Notes under the pieces: generated by a model | The model's database searches: none | Seen by the model: the letters and a program-made list of their open reading frames with translations, nothing else | What the model was told of the DNA's origin: nothing | Program-made: the position numbers and the translations under genes | Assembly: GCA_020846515.1 (NCBI GenBank) | Contig: JADLDX010000621.1 | Coordinates: 1-16,771 of the forward strand | Origin: Pirellulaceae bacterium | GTDB lineage: Bacteria; Planctomycetota; Planctomycetia; Pirellulales; Pirellulaceae | Direction of reading: 5' to 3' | Length of the DNA: 16,771 nt | Shown: positions 1 to 6,032 of the stretch, piece by piece | How positions within the stretch are numbered: the first letter of the stretch is position 1 | Layout of the letters: every line of letters starts with the position of its first letter

Positions 1-342
1 CAGCATGGCTCCAGCACTCCATGAACCGGTGGTGGCTTCCAATAGTTTGAAGCATTTCAGCGCCGTGCGATCGTTGACCAATACCCAAGCGCCAACACGC
101 GATACGCCCAGCGTCTGGGCGGTCGACGCGCAAGCGCGCTGCACGATGTGACCAAACGTCACTCCTGATTCAATTGAAAGCTGGGCGATCTCCAGCCGCA
201 CAATCTCGCTGGCGCGCGTAGGCGCACGCTCGATTGGCTTTAACTCGGTGGGTGCGCAATTTTCGTCACTGCTAGTTGTAGACATATCGCAATCGGCCCC
301 AACTGCGGTACGAGTGTTTGAACGTGATGTGCTGATGCTCAT
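1..342 (-). CDS. GAF-domain protein, N-terminal part (cut by window edge)
   Basis: The reverse strand reads open from ATG at 342 down to base 1 (114 codons), so only the N-terminus is present. A TGA directly precedes the ATG in frame, so the start cannot lie further upstream. The first ~45 residues are Ser/Thr-rich and look disordered. From about residue 46 the sequence resembles the start of a GAF sensor domain: a helix with IVRLEIAQLSIESG, then QTLGVSRVGAWVLVNDRTAL and LKCFKLLE. This Leu-Gly-Val-x-Arg-Val-x-x-Trp pattern followed by Asp-Arg-Thr is typical of GAF domains at the head of sensor histidine kinases or diguanylate cyclases. The output domain lies outside the window, so the effector is unknown. 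No clear Shine-Dalgarno sequence precedes the ATG; an internal ATG at codon 20 is possible. Family call is from pattern recognition only. Confidence 0.66.
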   Translation of the reverse strand, partial: MSISTSRSNTRTAVGADCDMSTTSSDENCAPTELKPIERAPTRASEIVRLEIAQLSIESGVTFGHIVQRACASTAQTLGVSRVGAWVLVNDRTALKCFKLLEATTGSWSAGAML

Positions 343-519
343 TCAGTATAGATCATACACATTGTAGCCGAAGCAAAAGACTTTAGCTCCTGGCGGCACC
401 CTCAACTGGCAAAGCTTTTCACGCCGCTTGTAGTGCGACATATACACCAAGCTGATTTGAGCAGGCTGATAGCAGCATGACGTTATACATATTCAGGTGC
501 GCGCATGCTCCAGCGAGCG

Positions 520-548
520 CGCGGCGTGGGCCGCGGGCATGGTTTTTT
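520..548. other. GC-rich hairpin followed by T6 in an intergenic gap
   Basis: A perfect 6-bp inverted repeat, CGCGGC (520-525) and GCCGCG (530-535) with loop GTGG, is followed on the + strand by TTTTTT at 543-548. Read on + it resembles an intrinsic terminator with a 7-base gap before the T run, but no rightward gene ends here. Read on - it lies about 30 bases beyond the isomerase stop and has no U tract. The rest of the 343-568 gap shows nothing else that I can support. Confidence 0.3.
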
Positions 549-568
549 CTATGAAGAAAATCAACGTT

Positions 569-1489
569 CTACGGATAATACTTGGCGACCATCTGTCGTA
601 AGAATGCCAGACTGGCGGCCATCTCATCCATACCGTTCATCCCGTCTTCAATACTGATCCAACCGCGATAATTATGGGCGACCAGTAATTCAAAGATAGC
701 CGGATAGTCGTTGGCCCCTCGACCCGTTACGCCGTGTTTGAGCAGCTCCGTATAGCCGGCTGTGCCCTCGGCCGCTTTGAGATCTTCCATGGTTGTGCCG
801 GGGACCAGATAACGATCGCTGGCATGCATGCTGACTACGCGTGGCGCGACATGCCTTAACATTTCTACAGGATCGTCACCGGCAACTACCGCGTTGCTTG
901 GGTCATATTGCACTCCAAAAAAGGGCGACGGTGGAATAAGGGCCAGCAAATCCAGGAACACGTCCATCTTTTGGGCGAACTCGGGATACAACCAATGGCC
1001 ATCCTTGTAGTGGTTCTAAAGCCCGAGCACGATGCCCAATGGCTCAGCTACCGCGATGCATTCGATAATGGCCGCGCTGGACCATTGGAGTCCTACCTCA
1101 CGCGGCACTTCGGGCCAGCGTTGACCGCTGAGTACGCGACAAACTGTACCCGGACCACCTAACCGCTTGGCCACGTGGATCATCTGTTTCTGATATTCGA
1201 TGGCTGCTCGACGTTTTTCAGCCTGCGGATGGGTAAAATCGGGTGAACAACAGAGCATGGGCATAGCAAAGCCCGCTTGGGCGATGGCGGCCGCCACACT
1301 ATCGATGTAGGCATCGTCCAGACTTGTAAAAAAGCCCTCGTACATCTCCAAGCCGTCAGCGTCCAATTGCTTGGCCTGCTCTATCCAATCGAAGACGCTC
1401 ATCGTGCGCGCATGCGAAATGGTATCCAAATAGCATTTTGGGAAAGCACTGATACGCGGGCGGGCTGGGGGGGCAGTGATGGCGGACAA
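569..1489 (-). pseudogene. Sugar phosphate isomerase/epimerase, interrupted by in-frame TAG
   Basis: A xylose-isomerase-like TIM-barrel protein (306 residues if read through), expected to isomerise or epimerise a sugar or sugar phosphate using a divalent metal. The N-terminus RISAFPKCYLDTI and TMSVFDWIEQAKQLDADGLE, and the C-terminal SIEDGMNG, are typical of the family. One reading frame continues across the whole length, but codon 158 (bases 1018-1016) is TAG. The flanking residues GIVLGL and NHYKDGHWLYPEF fit the conserved strand that normally reads L-x-L-E-N-H, so the stop replaces a glutamate (GAG to TAG would be one change). By comparison with D-tagatose 3-epimerase, this Glu is the first metal ligand; the others remain as Asp196 (QYDPSN), His222 (VSMHASD) and Glu281 (ISIED). 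Start is uncertain: TTG at 1489 gives the family's usual N-terminus; no good ribosome site is visible. Either a young pseudogene, a sequence error, or recoding. Confidence 0.82.
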
Positions 1490-1854
1490 CGTAAAGCTCG
1501 CTTGATGACTACTAAGTTAGAAAGGCCAGTTGGTCGATAAGATTATTGTACTGGTCGACGCGATTTGCTATGACCGTCCACAATCATAAACACGTCGACA
1601 GGTCCGATTCGGGATGAAGGCACTGAAATTTCGTAGTGTTGAAGATAGATGGCTCAATTAACTCGCTCCGCGGGCTTGCCTACTTTTCCTGGCGAAAGGG
1701 CGGCTTTACCATGATTGAGACGTGGTTAGGGGCGACCATCACTACCCGACGTGCTTACGCTTCGCGTTAAGACTCAAATCAACAGGCCGCTGGCGCCGAC
1801 CGCTTCAATAAGCAACGTGTTTCCACGACGAACCAATAGGAAGAAGGTGATGAC
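1490..1854. other. Intergenic region (365 bases) between divergent genes
   Basis: Separates the leftward isomerase from the rightward ATP-grasp gene. No ORF in any frame looks like a protein I recognise. It should contain promoters for both genes, but I see no confident -35/-10 pair. The only clear signal is a strong ribosome binding site, AGGAAGAAGG at 1838-1847, seven bases before the GTG start at 1855. Bases 1532-1558 carry a short repeated TGGTCGA motif of unknown meaning. Confidence 0.4.
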
Positions 1855-2826
1855 GTGCAAGTGGGCTTAACCTTTGACGCAAACCAAACGTCCCAAGAAG
1901 TCCGAACCGAGGTAGCCGCAGTGGTCGCGGCTCTTAAGGCGACCGGGCACGAGCCCGTAATCATCGGCCATGCTCGAGACTTGATCGATAAACTGGCCGC
2001 CAATCAACGATACGACCTCGTATTCAACCTGTGCCGAGGCGGCCTGGGCGATTCAATCGCTCCAAGGGATACGGCCGCTCCTAACAAATCAACCACGACG
2101 TCCATGGCCAGTGTGCCAGCCATCTTGAATTTGTATGAGATTGCTTACACATTTTCTGACCCGACTTGCCTGTGCGGCTGTACGCATCGCGGTCATATGA
2201 AATCGATGCTCCGCGAACGCGGGGTACCGACCAGCGACTATTGGATGGTGGAGACATTGGACGACCTGCGGCGCGTCGACTCCGCTTATCCGGCAACGGC
2301 TTCGCCAGCTTGCGCGTGCCCAGGCAGTCCGAGCGATGACGGGCAGATCGATAGCGCAGCCGAGTTGTCGAAGGTTTGTTGTCGACTGATGAGCGAGAGT
2401 TCGCAAGCCGTTTTGATCGAGCCATGCCTGACCGGCGAGATCTCTGTGGTCAGTGTCTTGGGCGGCGGCGCCAATGCCCAGGCGTTAACGCCTGAGCGAG
2501 CCGCCGAGTCGCAATCCAGCACTGCTGCGCGCACCGCCCTGGCGGCATGGCGCGTGATGGGGGGTGTGGATGCCGGTTGTGTTTGGCTTCAGAATGATTC
2601 CGACGGGGTACCGCAAGTCGTCCGCATCCAACCACTGCCAGACCTTCATCCGCAAAGTCCATTGGTGACCAGTGCGGCTAGCGTCGGCATTGCGTATGCA
2701 GACTTGATCAGCCGCATTCTCGATTCGGCTTGTCAACGCGCGGCCATCGCCACTTCGGAACGCTTGACGCCTCGCCCACCCCACCTGGTCTCCAGCGGAC
2801 AAACCGTCGGGTCGGAACGCTACTAA
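1855..2826 (+). CDS. D-Ala-D-Ala-ligase-like ATP-grasp protein lacking catalytic motifs
   Basis: 323 residues with the framework of the D-alanine--D-alanine ligase family (ATP-grasp). Recognisable blocks are MQVGLTFDAN (1-10), GHEPVIIGHARDLIDKLA (31-48), YDLVFNL (53-59), VPAILNLYEIAYTFSDP (87-103), LRERGVPTSDYWMVETLDDL (119-138), QAVLIEPCLTGEISVVSVLG (184-203) and LPDLHPQ (261-267). The functional positions are missing: the usual N-I-A-E-G after DLVF is N-L-C-R-G; the ATP-binding F-V-K-P-x-x-E-G strand is replaced by a Cys/Pro/Ser-rich stretch (147-163); the metal-binding E-V-N-P is R-I-Q-P (257-260). The linker between residues 211 and 227 is also shortened. The frame is open throughout and GTG 1855 has a strong AGGAAGAAGG site, so this may be an expressed pseudoenzyme or a gene decaying without a frameshift. 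It should not be annotated as an active ligase. Confidence 0.7.
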   Translation: MQVGLTFDANQTSQEVRTEVAAVVAALKATGHEPVIIGHARDLIDKLAANQRYDLVFNLCRGGLGDSIAPRDTAAPNKSTTTSMASVPAILNLYEIAYTFSDPTCLCGCTHRGHMKSMLRERGVPTSDYWMVETLDDLRRVDSAYPATASPACACPGSPSDDGQIDSAAELSKVCCRLMSESSQAVLIEPCLTGEISVVSVLGGGANAQALTPERAAESQSSTAARTALAAWRVMGGVDAGCVWLQNDSDGVPQVVRIQPLPDLHPQSPLVTSAASVGIAYADLISRILDSACQRAAIATSERLTPRPPHLVSSGQTVGSERY

Positions 2827-2895
2827 TGCAAGCGGAGCAGCGCAAGCTGCCCGGTTCTTCGGCAAGGAAACAAACCCCAAACCGGACGGCTCGCG
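2825..2895. repeat. REP-like hairpin repeat pair (copies D and E)
   Basis: Copy D (about 2825-2856) contains the stem GCAGC (2837-2841), loop GCAA and GCTGC (2846-2850). It starts on the last two bases of the ligase-like stop codon. Copy E (2880-2895) is shorter, inverted and degraded: 13 of its 16 bases match the reverse complement of the 3' half of D. The core of D is identical over 24 bases to the reverse complement of copy B at 12290-12313. The pair sits between two convergent genes and could act as a bidirectional transcript end or mRNA stabiliser; this is inference. Confidence 0.7.
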
Positions 2896-2955
2896 TCGAT
2901 TTGGCTATTAAGTCCGATAACTCAAAGCAAAATGGGCACGGATCAAGTTCACCAA

Positions 2956-3489
2956 TCACTCGCCGTCGAGCGCTAGCATAAAATCGACCCAGCGGTAGCG
3001 GGATGGGGCAGTGGCCACGCTACCAAACTCTCGCGAAATCCACTCAAGGATTTCAGCTTGCGACAACACACATCGATGGTCCACGCATTCCAAGTAGCCC
3101 AGAAGCTCGATCTCAGTCGTGTGGACGCGACGAGATTCTGGCGACGACTCCATCAGGGCCAACAAGAACGAGTCACATTCGTCGTCGGTCGACAGTCTGA
3201 CCAGCCAACCCAGGAACTGACCATCTACGGCATCGTTAACTCGCAAAAATTCTAACGCGCCTTCAATATCCCCTGGCAATCTCACGCCGCACTCGACGCA
3301 TTGGTCGTAGTTGGTCCGGTCCATCCGGTTGGTCCCGTCGCGCAAGCGGCCAAGTGTCTCAGTCAACTGGCTAAGCGTTGGGTTTTCAATGCATCGCTCC
3401 CCGTCGCAATGGATGCTTAGCAGATCCATCACGGCTCTTCGAACAAAATCGACCAAGATATCACCGCCACACTTTTTCGATGAACCCAC
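2956..3489 (-). CDS. Hypothetical protein, 177 aa, with CxxC motif
   Basis: I do not recognise this protein. It is acidic, predicted soluble, without signal peptide or membrane segment, and largely helical. Cysteines are frequent: C7, C28, C33, a CVEC (C64-C67) pair, C105, C135 and C140, so metal binding is conceivable but there is no recognisable zinc-finger spacing for a second pair. The start is GTG at 3489; an in-frame stop lies 11 codons upstream and no ATG lies between them. The alternative is ATG at codon 21 (MDLLSIHCDG). It converges on the ligase-like gene, with the hairpin repeat between the two stops. The gene has no same-strand neighbour close by, so context suggests no function. 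Its length and amino-acid composition support a real gene, but no family is assigned. Confidence 0.55.
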   Translation of the reverse strand: MGSSKKCGGDILVDFVRRAVMDLLSIHCDGERCIENPTLSQLTETLGRLRDGTNRMDRTNYDQCVECGVRLPGDIEGALEFLRVNDAVDGQFLGWLVRLSTDDECDSFLLALMESSPESRRVHTTEIELLGYLECVDHRCVLSQAEILEWISREFGSVATAPSRYRWVDFMLALDGE

Positions 3490-3587
3490 CGAACTTACCC
3501 CAAATCCTCGCGAAGGCTAACCCAGGCGAAACGATGTTAATTTGGGTAGATTCAAGAACGAAGTGGAATAGATGAAGAACTAGTAAA

Positions 3588-3611
3588 GGTCCCGTCAATC
3601 TGGACGAGACC
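3588..3611. other. Imperfect hairpin upstream of the 177-aa gene
   Basis: GGTCCCGTC (3588-3596) and GACGAGACC (3603-3611) form a 9-bp inverted repeat with one mismatch. In RNA from the - strand that mismatch becomes a G-U wobble, so the structure is stable only there. It would lie about 100 bases upstream of the GTG start at 3489, in that gene's leader if transcribed. No U tract follows. The remainder of 3490-3758 shows no gene. Confidence 0.25.
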
Positions 3612-3758
3612 GGGGTCTACGGCCGCCCAACGCTTGCACTTAGCCGGCGAATGGACGACGATAGGGCCTTAAGCACTACTGAGCACACAAGGACGCCCCC
3701 TTGGGTAGCGGTCGCGCGATAAAGCGTTTCTAGATTTGGCCAACACGACAGGAACACG

Positions 3759-4304
3759 ATGATGAAGCTACGAAGTTTGGTTTTGGGTGGGCTGATTGGT
3801 TCGATGGCGACGTTGGCATTTGCACCGGCATTTGCCCAGGCTCAAGCGGCTGCGGCACCGGCCAGCAGTGCTAAAGATGCGACTGCTAAAGAACCGACGC
3901 TGACGGCCGAGCAAGAGAAAATGGCTAAGGCGATGCTGAAGCAAACGCTGAAATCGTTTGCCGATGCAACTTTGACGGCCGAGCAAGAGAAGAAGGCCGA
4001 TGAACTGTTTTCGAAAGTGACCAAGGAGGTCGTCGCCAAACGAGCTGCCGTGAAGATCGATGCTGATTTGCAGAAAAAGCAAGCGGCCGCCGCCAAGGAA
4101 GCTCGCGAAGCGGGCAAGAAACAGAAGGACGTTGCCGCAGCCGCATTTGCCAGCGCTGGCTTTACTGAAGAACAAATCAAGGTCTTCAAGGATACGCAAG
4201 CCATGATGAATAAAGCTAAGCAAGATTTCGCCAAGTCGCTGTCTGAAGACCAACTGGCCAAGCTGCCTAAGCAAATGCAAAAGAGCTTGAAGGGTGGCAA
4301 ATAG
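3759..4304 (+). CDS. Small secreted helical protein with four LTxxQ-like motifs
   Basis: 181 residues. A signal peptide (hydrophobic VLGGLIGSMATLAFAPAFA, probable cleavage after A-x-A near residue 26) is followed by an Ala-rich low-complexity stretch and a Lys/Glu/Ala-rich helical body. Four short motifs recur: LTAEQEK at 48 and 72, FTEEQIK at 135 and LSEDQLA at 161. These resemble the L-T-x-x-Q motif of periplasmic CpxP/Spy-type chaperones, which are also small, helical and charged; homology is a suggestion, not shown. The first two copies are also nearly identical in DNA (TGACGGCCGAGCAAGAGAA), which suggests a recent internal duplication. The start is ATG-ATG at 3759 behind ACAGGAACACG. Probably periplasmic or paryphoplasmic; no enzyme motif is visible. 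Confidence 0.75.
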   Translation: MMKLRSLVLGGLIGSMATLAFAPAFAQAQAAAAPASSAKDATAKEPTLTAEQEKMAKAMLKQTLKSFADATLTAEQEKKADELFSKVTKEVVAKRAAVKIDADLQKKQAAAAKEAREAGKKQKDVAAAAFASAGFTEEQIKVFKDTQAMMNKAKQDFAKSLSEDQLAKLPKQMQKSLKGGK

Positions 4305-4356
4305 GATCTCGCTCGATACGCGAATGTTGCCACTGCCCTGCATCTACCCACAGCGC

Positions 4357-4362
4357 TATAAT
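4357..4362 (+). promoter_or_regulatory. -10 element TATAAT for the 4458 gene
   Basis: A perfect TATAAT hexamer in the gap after the LTxxQ protein gene. The -35 region is weak (CTGCCC at 4333-4338, 18-bp spacing). Transcription would begin near 4369, just before the stem-loop at 4374. Assignment is by consensus only. Confidence 0.45.
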
Positions 4363-4373
4363 TGAAGAGTAAG

Positions 4374-4415
4374 CCCGATGCGCGAGCCACGCTTGCGCAG
4401 CGGGATCAAGTTTTC
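4374..4415 (+). terminator. Strong stem-loop with partial T tract (terminator or 5' leader hairpin)
   Basis: CCCGATGCGCGAGC (4374-4387) and GCTTGCGCAGCGGG (4391-4404) pair over 14 positions with 12 Watson-Crick pairs, one wobble and one mismatch, leaving a 3-base loop CAC. TTTT starts at 4411, six bases after the stem, followed by CGTTT. It can serve as an intrinsic terminator for the gene ending at 4304. Because it also lies directly after the TATAAT box at 4357, it would equally form the 5' end of the mRNA of the next gene. Confidence 0.5.
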
Positions 4416-4457
4416 GTTTGCGTTCGTAACCCCCGCTCAATCTCAGGAGATTGTACG

Positions 4458-4829
4458 ATGACTTGGCGAACTACTCTGTGCCTGTTGGGTGCTTTGGGCT
4501 GTATGGGCTTGATATCTTCTCCGGCGCAAGCCCAAGTGGTGGTCGTCGGTGGTGGGCCCGTCTTTGGTACGACCGTAGTCGTTGGTCGCCCGGTAGTGCC
4601 GGTTGGTCCAGTGTTGGCCCACCCAACCTATGTAGCACCCGCCGTCGGTTACCGAGGATACTCGACCTATCGCCCCGTCGCACCGGCTGCGTTCATAGCT
4701 CCAGCACCGGTGGTGACATATCGACCTGTCGTTCCGGCCTACGTGCCCGTCCGACCCGGCATCGTCTCGTCGCGCGTCTATTATCCCGGCCAACCCGTCC
4801 GCAACGCACTCCGCGTAATCGCTCCCTAG
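4458..4829 (+). CDS. Small secreted Val/Pro/Tyr-rich protein
   Basis: 123 residues starting MTWRTTLCLL, with a signal peptide ending SSPAQAQ (cleavage after A-Q-A, about residue 25). The mature part is built of Val-Val-Gly, Pro-Val and Tyr-Arg-Pro-Val repeats without charged catalytic residues and ends GQPVRNALRVIAP. A tail of the form Y-x-P-G-Q-P-V-R-N is, from memory, common in small exported proteins of Pirellulaceae; the role is unknown. ATG 4458 is chosen over the in-frame ATG at 4362 because AGGAGA sits at 4445-4450 with ideal spacing and because the signal peptide then begins at residue 1. Composition suggests a structural or surface protein, not an enzyme. Confidence 0.75.
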   Translation: MTWRTTLCLLGALGCMGLISSPAQAQVVVVGGGPVFGTTVVVGRPVVPVGPVLAHPTYVAPAVGYRGYSTYRPVAPAAFIAPAPVVTYRPVVPAYVPVRPGIVSSRVYYPGQPVRNALRVIAP

Positions 4830-4847
4830 ACGAATTAGGAAATCAAC

Positions 4848-4982
4848 GTGAGTTCCGTGTTAAGCGAAGCTGCTGAGACGCGCATGGTGCTTGAAAACGT
4901 TAGCTGGGAAACCTTCGTGGCTTTGGCAGACGAGCGCCGAGGCAGCATTCCACGCATGAAGTACAACGAGGGCGCCCTCGAA
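4848..4982 (+). pseudogene. Truncated Uma2 (DUF820) endonuclease-family remnant
   Basis: GTG 4848 is preceded by TTAGGA (4835-4840) and lies 18 bases after the previous stop. The first 45 residues, including TRMVLENVSWETFVALADE and MKYNEGALE, match the start of Uma2-family proteins (PD-(D/E)XK nuclease fold, ~190-200 aa), where the next residues should be I-M-S-P-x-x-x-H. Here the family sequence ends at about 4982 and the frame runs on as unrelated, Arg/Ser-rich sequence to a stop at 5316-5318, overlapping the antisense PIN gene. The whole catalytic core is absent, so this is a deletion remnant, not an active nuclease. Confidence 0.65.
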
Positions 4983-5020
4983 ACCACTTTCGTTCGCGCC
5001 TTTCGAAGCGAAACCAATAG

Positions 5021-5122
5021 GCCGACCACGGTCCGGCGCACGCGTATGGGCAATTGGGAACGGATCGTACCAAACGACTCCGCGAAGTCGTCGAAATGTT
5101 GCGGCGAGAGACCGGCGAATAG
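5021..5122 (+). pseudogene. Decayed coding fragment with RLREVVEMLRRETGE
   Basis: A short open stretch between TAG (5018-5020) and TAG (5120-5122), without a start codon of its own near the beginning. It encodes ADHGPAHAYGQLGTDRTK followed by RLREVVEMLRRETGE. Twelve of the last 15 residues are identical to a segment at 6060-6104 on the other side of the toxin-antitoxin genes, while most codons differ at the third base. That pattern indicates two diverged copies of a real coding sequence. It is in a different frame from the Uma2 remnant. The parent family is not recognised. Confidence 0.45.
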
Positions 5123-5171
5123 CGAAGCAAAGTCGCCCTTCGCTCCGCGAAGGAAGCGTTTCCCCACAACG

Positions 5172-5618
5172 CTAAAACTGTTCAGGAATCAGTTTCAGCT
5201 TCCCTTTGGATGCACGGGCGAATGTAGTGAAGTCGCGGCGATCAAAGGTGAAGATGGTAGAAATCTGCTCGCGAATGGAAAGATGAAAGAGTGCAATGTC
5301 CGAGAGTTGCGGCGTTAGACTCTGGTATATCTTTAAAAGCTTTTCCATCGATATGAGATCGCCCTTGTCCATCGGAAGCAGTTGCAAAATCCCCTCGCTG
5401 GTCAACCCAACCAATGCTTTAAACGCTGTTGGTTCTTGTCTGAGCAACCACTGCACCTCAGTGAGCACTGGCCAGATGGTCAACATGGGAGGTGCGACTT
5501 GCTTCAGCGTCATTGCGGTAATCTCGTGGTTCGAATCACGTCGGCTGAGCATGGCGACCAATGGCCCCGTATCAACCAGGACTCTCGAATAGAGTGGGCT
5601 ACTCACGGCCGAAACCAT
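5172..5618 (-). CDS. PIN-domain toxin (VapC-like ribonuclease)
   Basis: 148 residues with the PIN nuclease pattern: VLVDTGPLVAML (Asp16), TEVQWLL (Glu54), LSDIALFHLSIRE (Asp107) and FTFDRRDF (Asp126). These four acidic residues form the Mg-binding site of PIN ribonucleases, which as VapC toxins cleave tRNA, rRNA or mRNA in the cytoplasm. All are present, so the protein should be active. The ATG at 5618 overlaps the 3' end of the upstream ribbon-helix-helix gene by 20 bases, the usual antitoxin-toxin coupling. Translation probably depends on ribosomes finishing the antitoxin, since no separate binding site is obvious. Target RNA cannot be inferred. It lies between gene remnants, consistent with an accessory island. 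Confidence 0.85.
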   Translation of the reverse strand: MVSAVSSPLYSRVLVDTGPLVAMLSRRDSNHEITAMTLKQVAPPMLTIWPVLTEVQWLLRQEPTAFKALVGLTSEGILQLLPMDKGDLISMEKLLKIYQSLTPQLSDIALFHLSIREQISTIFTFDRRDFTTFARASKGKLKLIPEQF

Positions 5619-5850
5619 CCATGTGGGACTGATTAGAACTTAAATCTGGCGGCAACCCCTGCATACTTCCAAGAACCTTCGATTTGACCAATAACTCGTA
5701 ACAACTGGGGAGCTGACCGTGAGCTTCCAGGTATTGCGTCAGAGCTTCACGAATGACCGTTGACTCCGCTTTACCTGACATGACGACAAATCGTTGAAGG
5801 TCTTCGGCTAACTGATCCGGAACACGAACGGTTATTCTATCGCTTGCCAT
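5599..5850 (-). CDS. Ribbon-helix-helix antitoxin (VapB/CopG-like)
   Basis: 83 residues. MASDRITVRVPDQLAEDLQR gives the DNA-contacting beta strand (RITVRVP) and first helix, and AESTVIREALTQYLEAHG the second helix of a ribbon-helix-helix domain. The C-terminal ~35 residues, ending SNQSHMDGFGRE, should bind and inhibit the PIN toxin. A good ribosome site (GGAGAA in the transcript, + strand TTCTCC at 5854-5859) precedes ATG 5850. The gene is first in the pair and its product probably represses the operon through the two TGTCNGACA sites at 5864-5893. Stop is TAG at 5599-5601, inside the toxin gene. Confidence 0.83.
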   Translation of the reverse strand: MASDRITVRVPDQLAEDLQRFVVMSGKAESTVIREALTQYLEAHGQLPSCYELLVKSKVLGSMQGLPPDLSSNQSHMDGFGRE

Positions 5851-5862
5851 AGTTTTCTCCGG

Positions 5863-5899
5863 TTGTCAGACATCATAGCACCTTTGTCTGACAAGGCAA
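5863..5899 (-). promoter_or_regulatory. Promoter with two palindromic operator sites for the toxin-antitoxin operon
   Basis: TTGTCAGACA (5863-5872) and TGTCTGACAA (5885-5894) are perfect inverted repeats of each other around 12 bases. Each arm is itself a TGTC-N-GACA palindrome, with centres at 5868 and 5889, 21 bp apart or two helical turns. On the - strand a -10 TATGAT (5872-5877) lies between the sites and a -35 TTGCCT (5894-5899) overlaps the distal one, with 16-bp spacing. Binding of the antitoxin would block RNA polymerase, giving autorepression. This arrangement is what ribbon-helix-helix dimers bound side by side would use. Confidence 0.68.
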
Positions 5900-5920
5900 G
5901 ATTCGCTAGTTCAGTTTGTC

Positions 5921-5938
5921 CGCATGCAACAGCATGCG
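5921..5938. other. Perfect 7-bp hairpin upstream of the toxin-antitoxin promoter
   Basis: CGCATGC (5921-5927), loop AACA, GCATGCG (5932-5938). It has no T tract on either strand. It lies about 20 bases upstream of the presumed -35 and could be a further protein site or the scar of an insertion boundary; nothing in the sequence decides. Confidence 0.3.
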
Positions 5939-6032
5939 AATTCAGTAGCAACAAATTCGATTATGCAACTCGCGCAAGTATTTTTCAACGACTCGTGGAA
6001 CCCGAAGAATATGCGATTTCTTGGGATGCCCC

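Noticed and set aside
3768..4390. Long leftward open frames over the LTxxQ protein.
   Set aside because: They are antisense to a gene with signal peptide, ribosome site and repeated motifs; their Leu/Ser-rich products are typical of reversed Ala/Lys codons.
4525..4540. CGGCGCAAGCC resembling the hairpin repeat core.
   Set aside because: It lies within the signal-peptide codons (P-A-Q-A) of the 4458 gene and lacks the flanking repeat bases.
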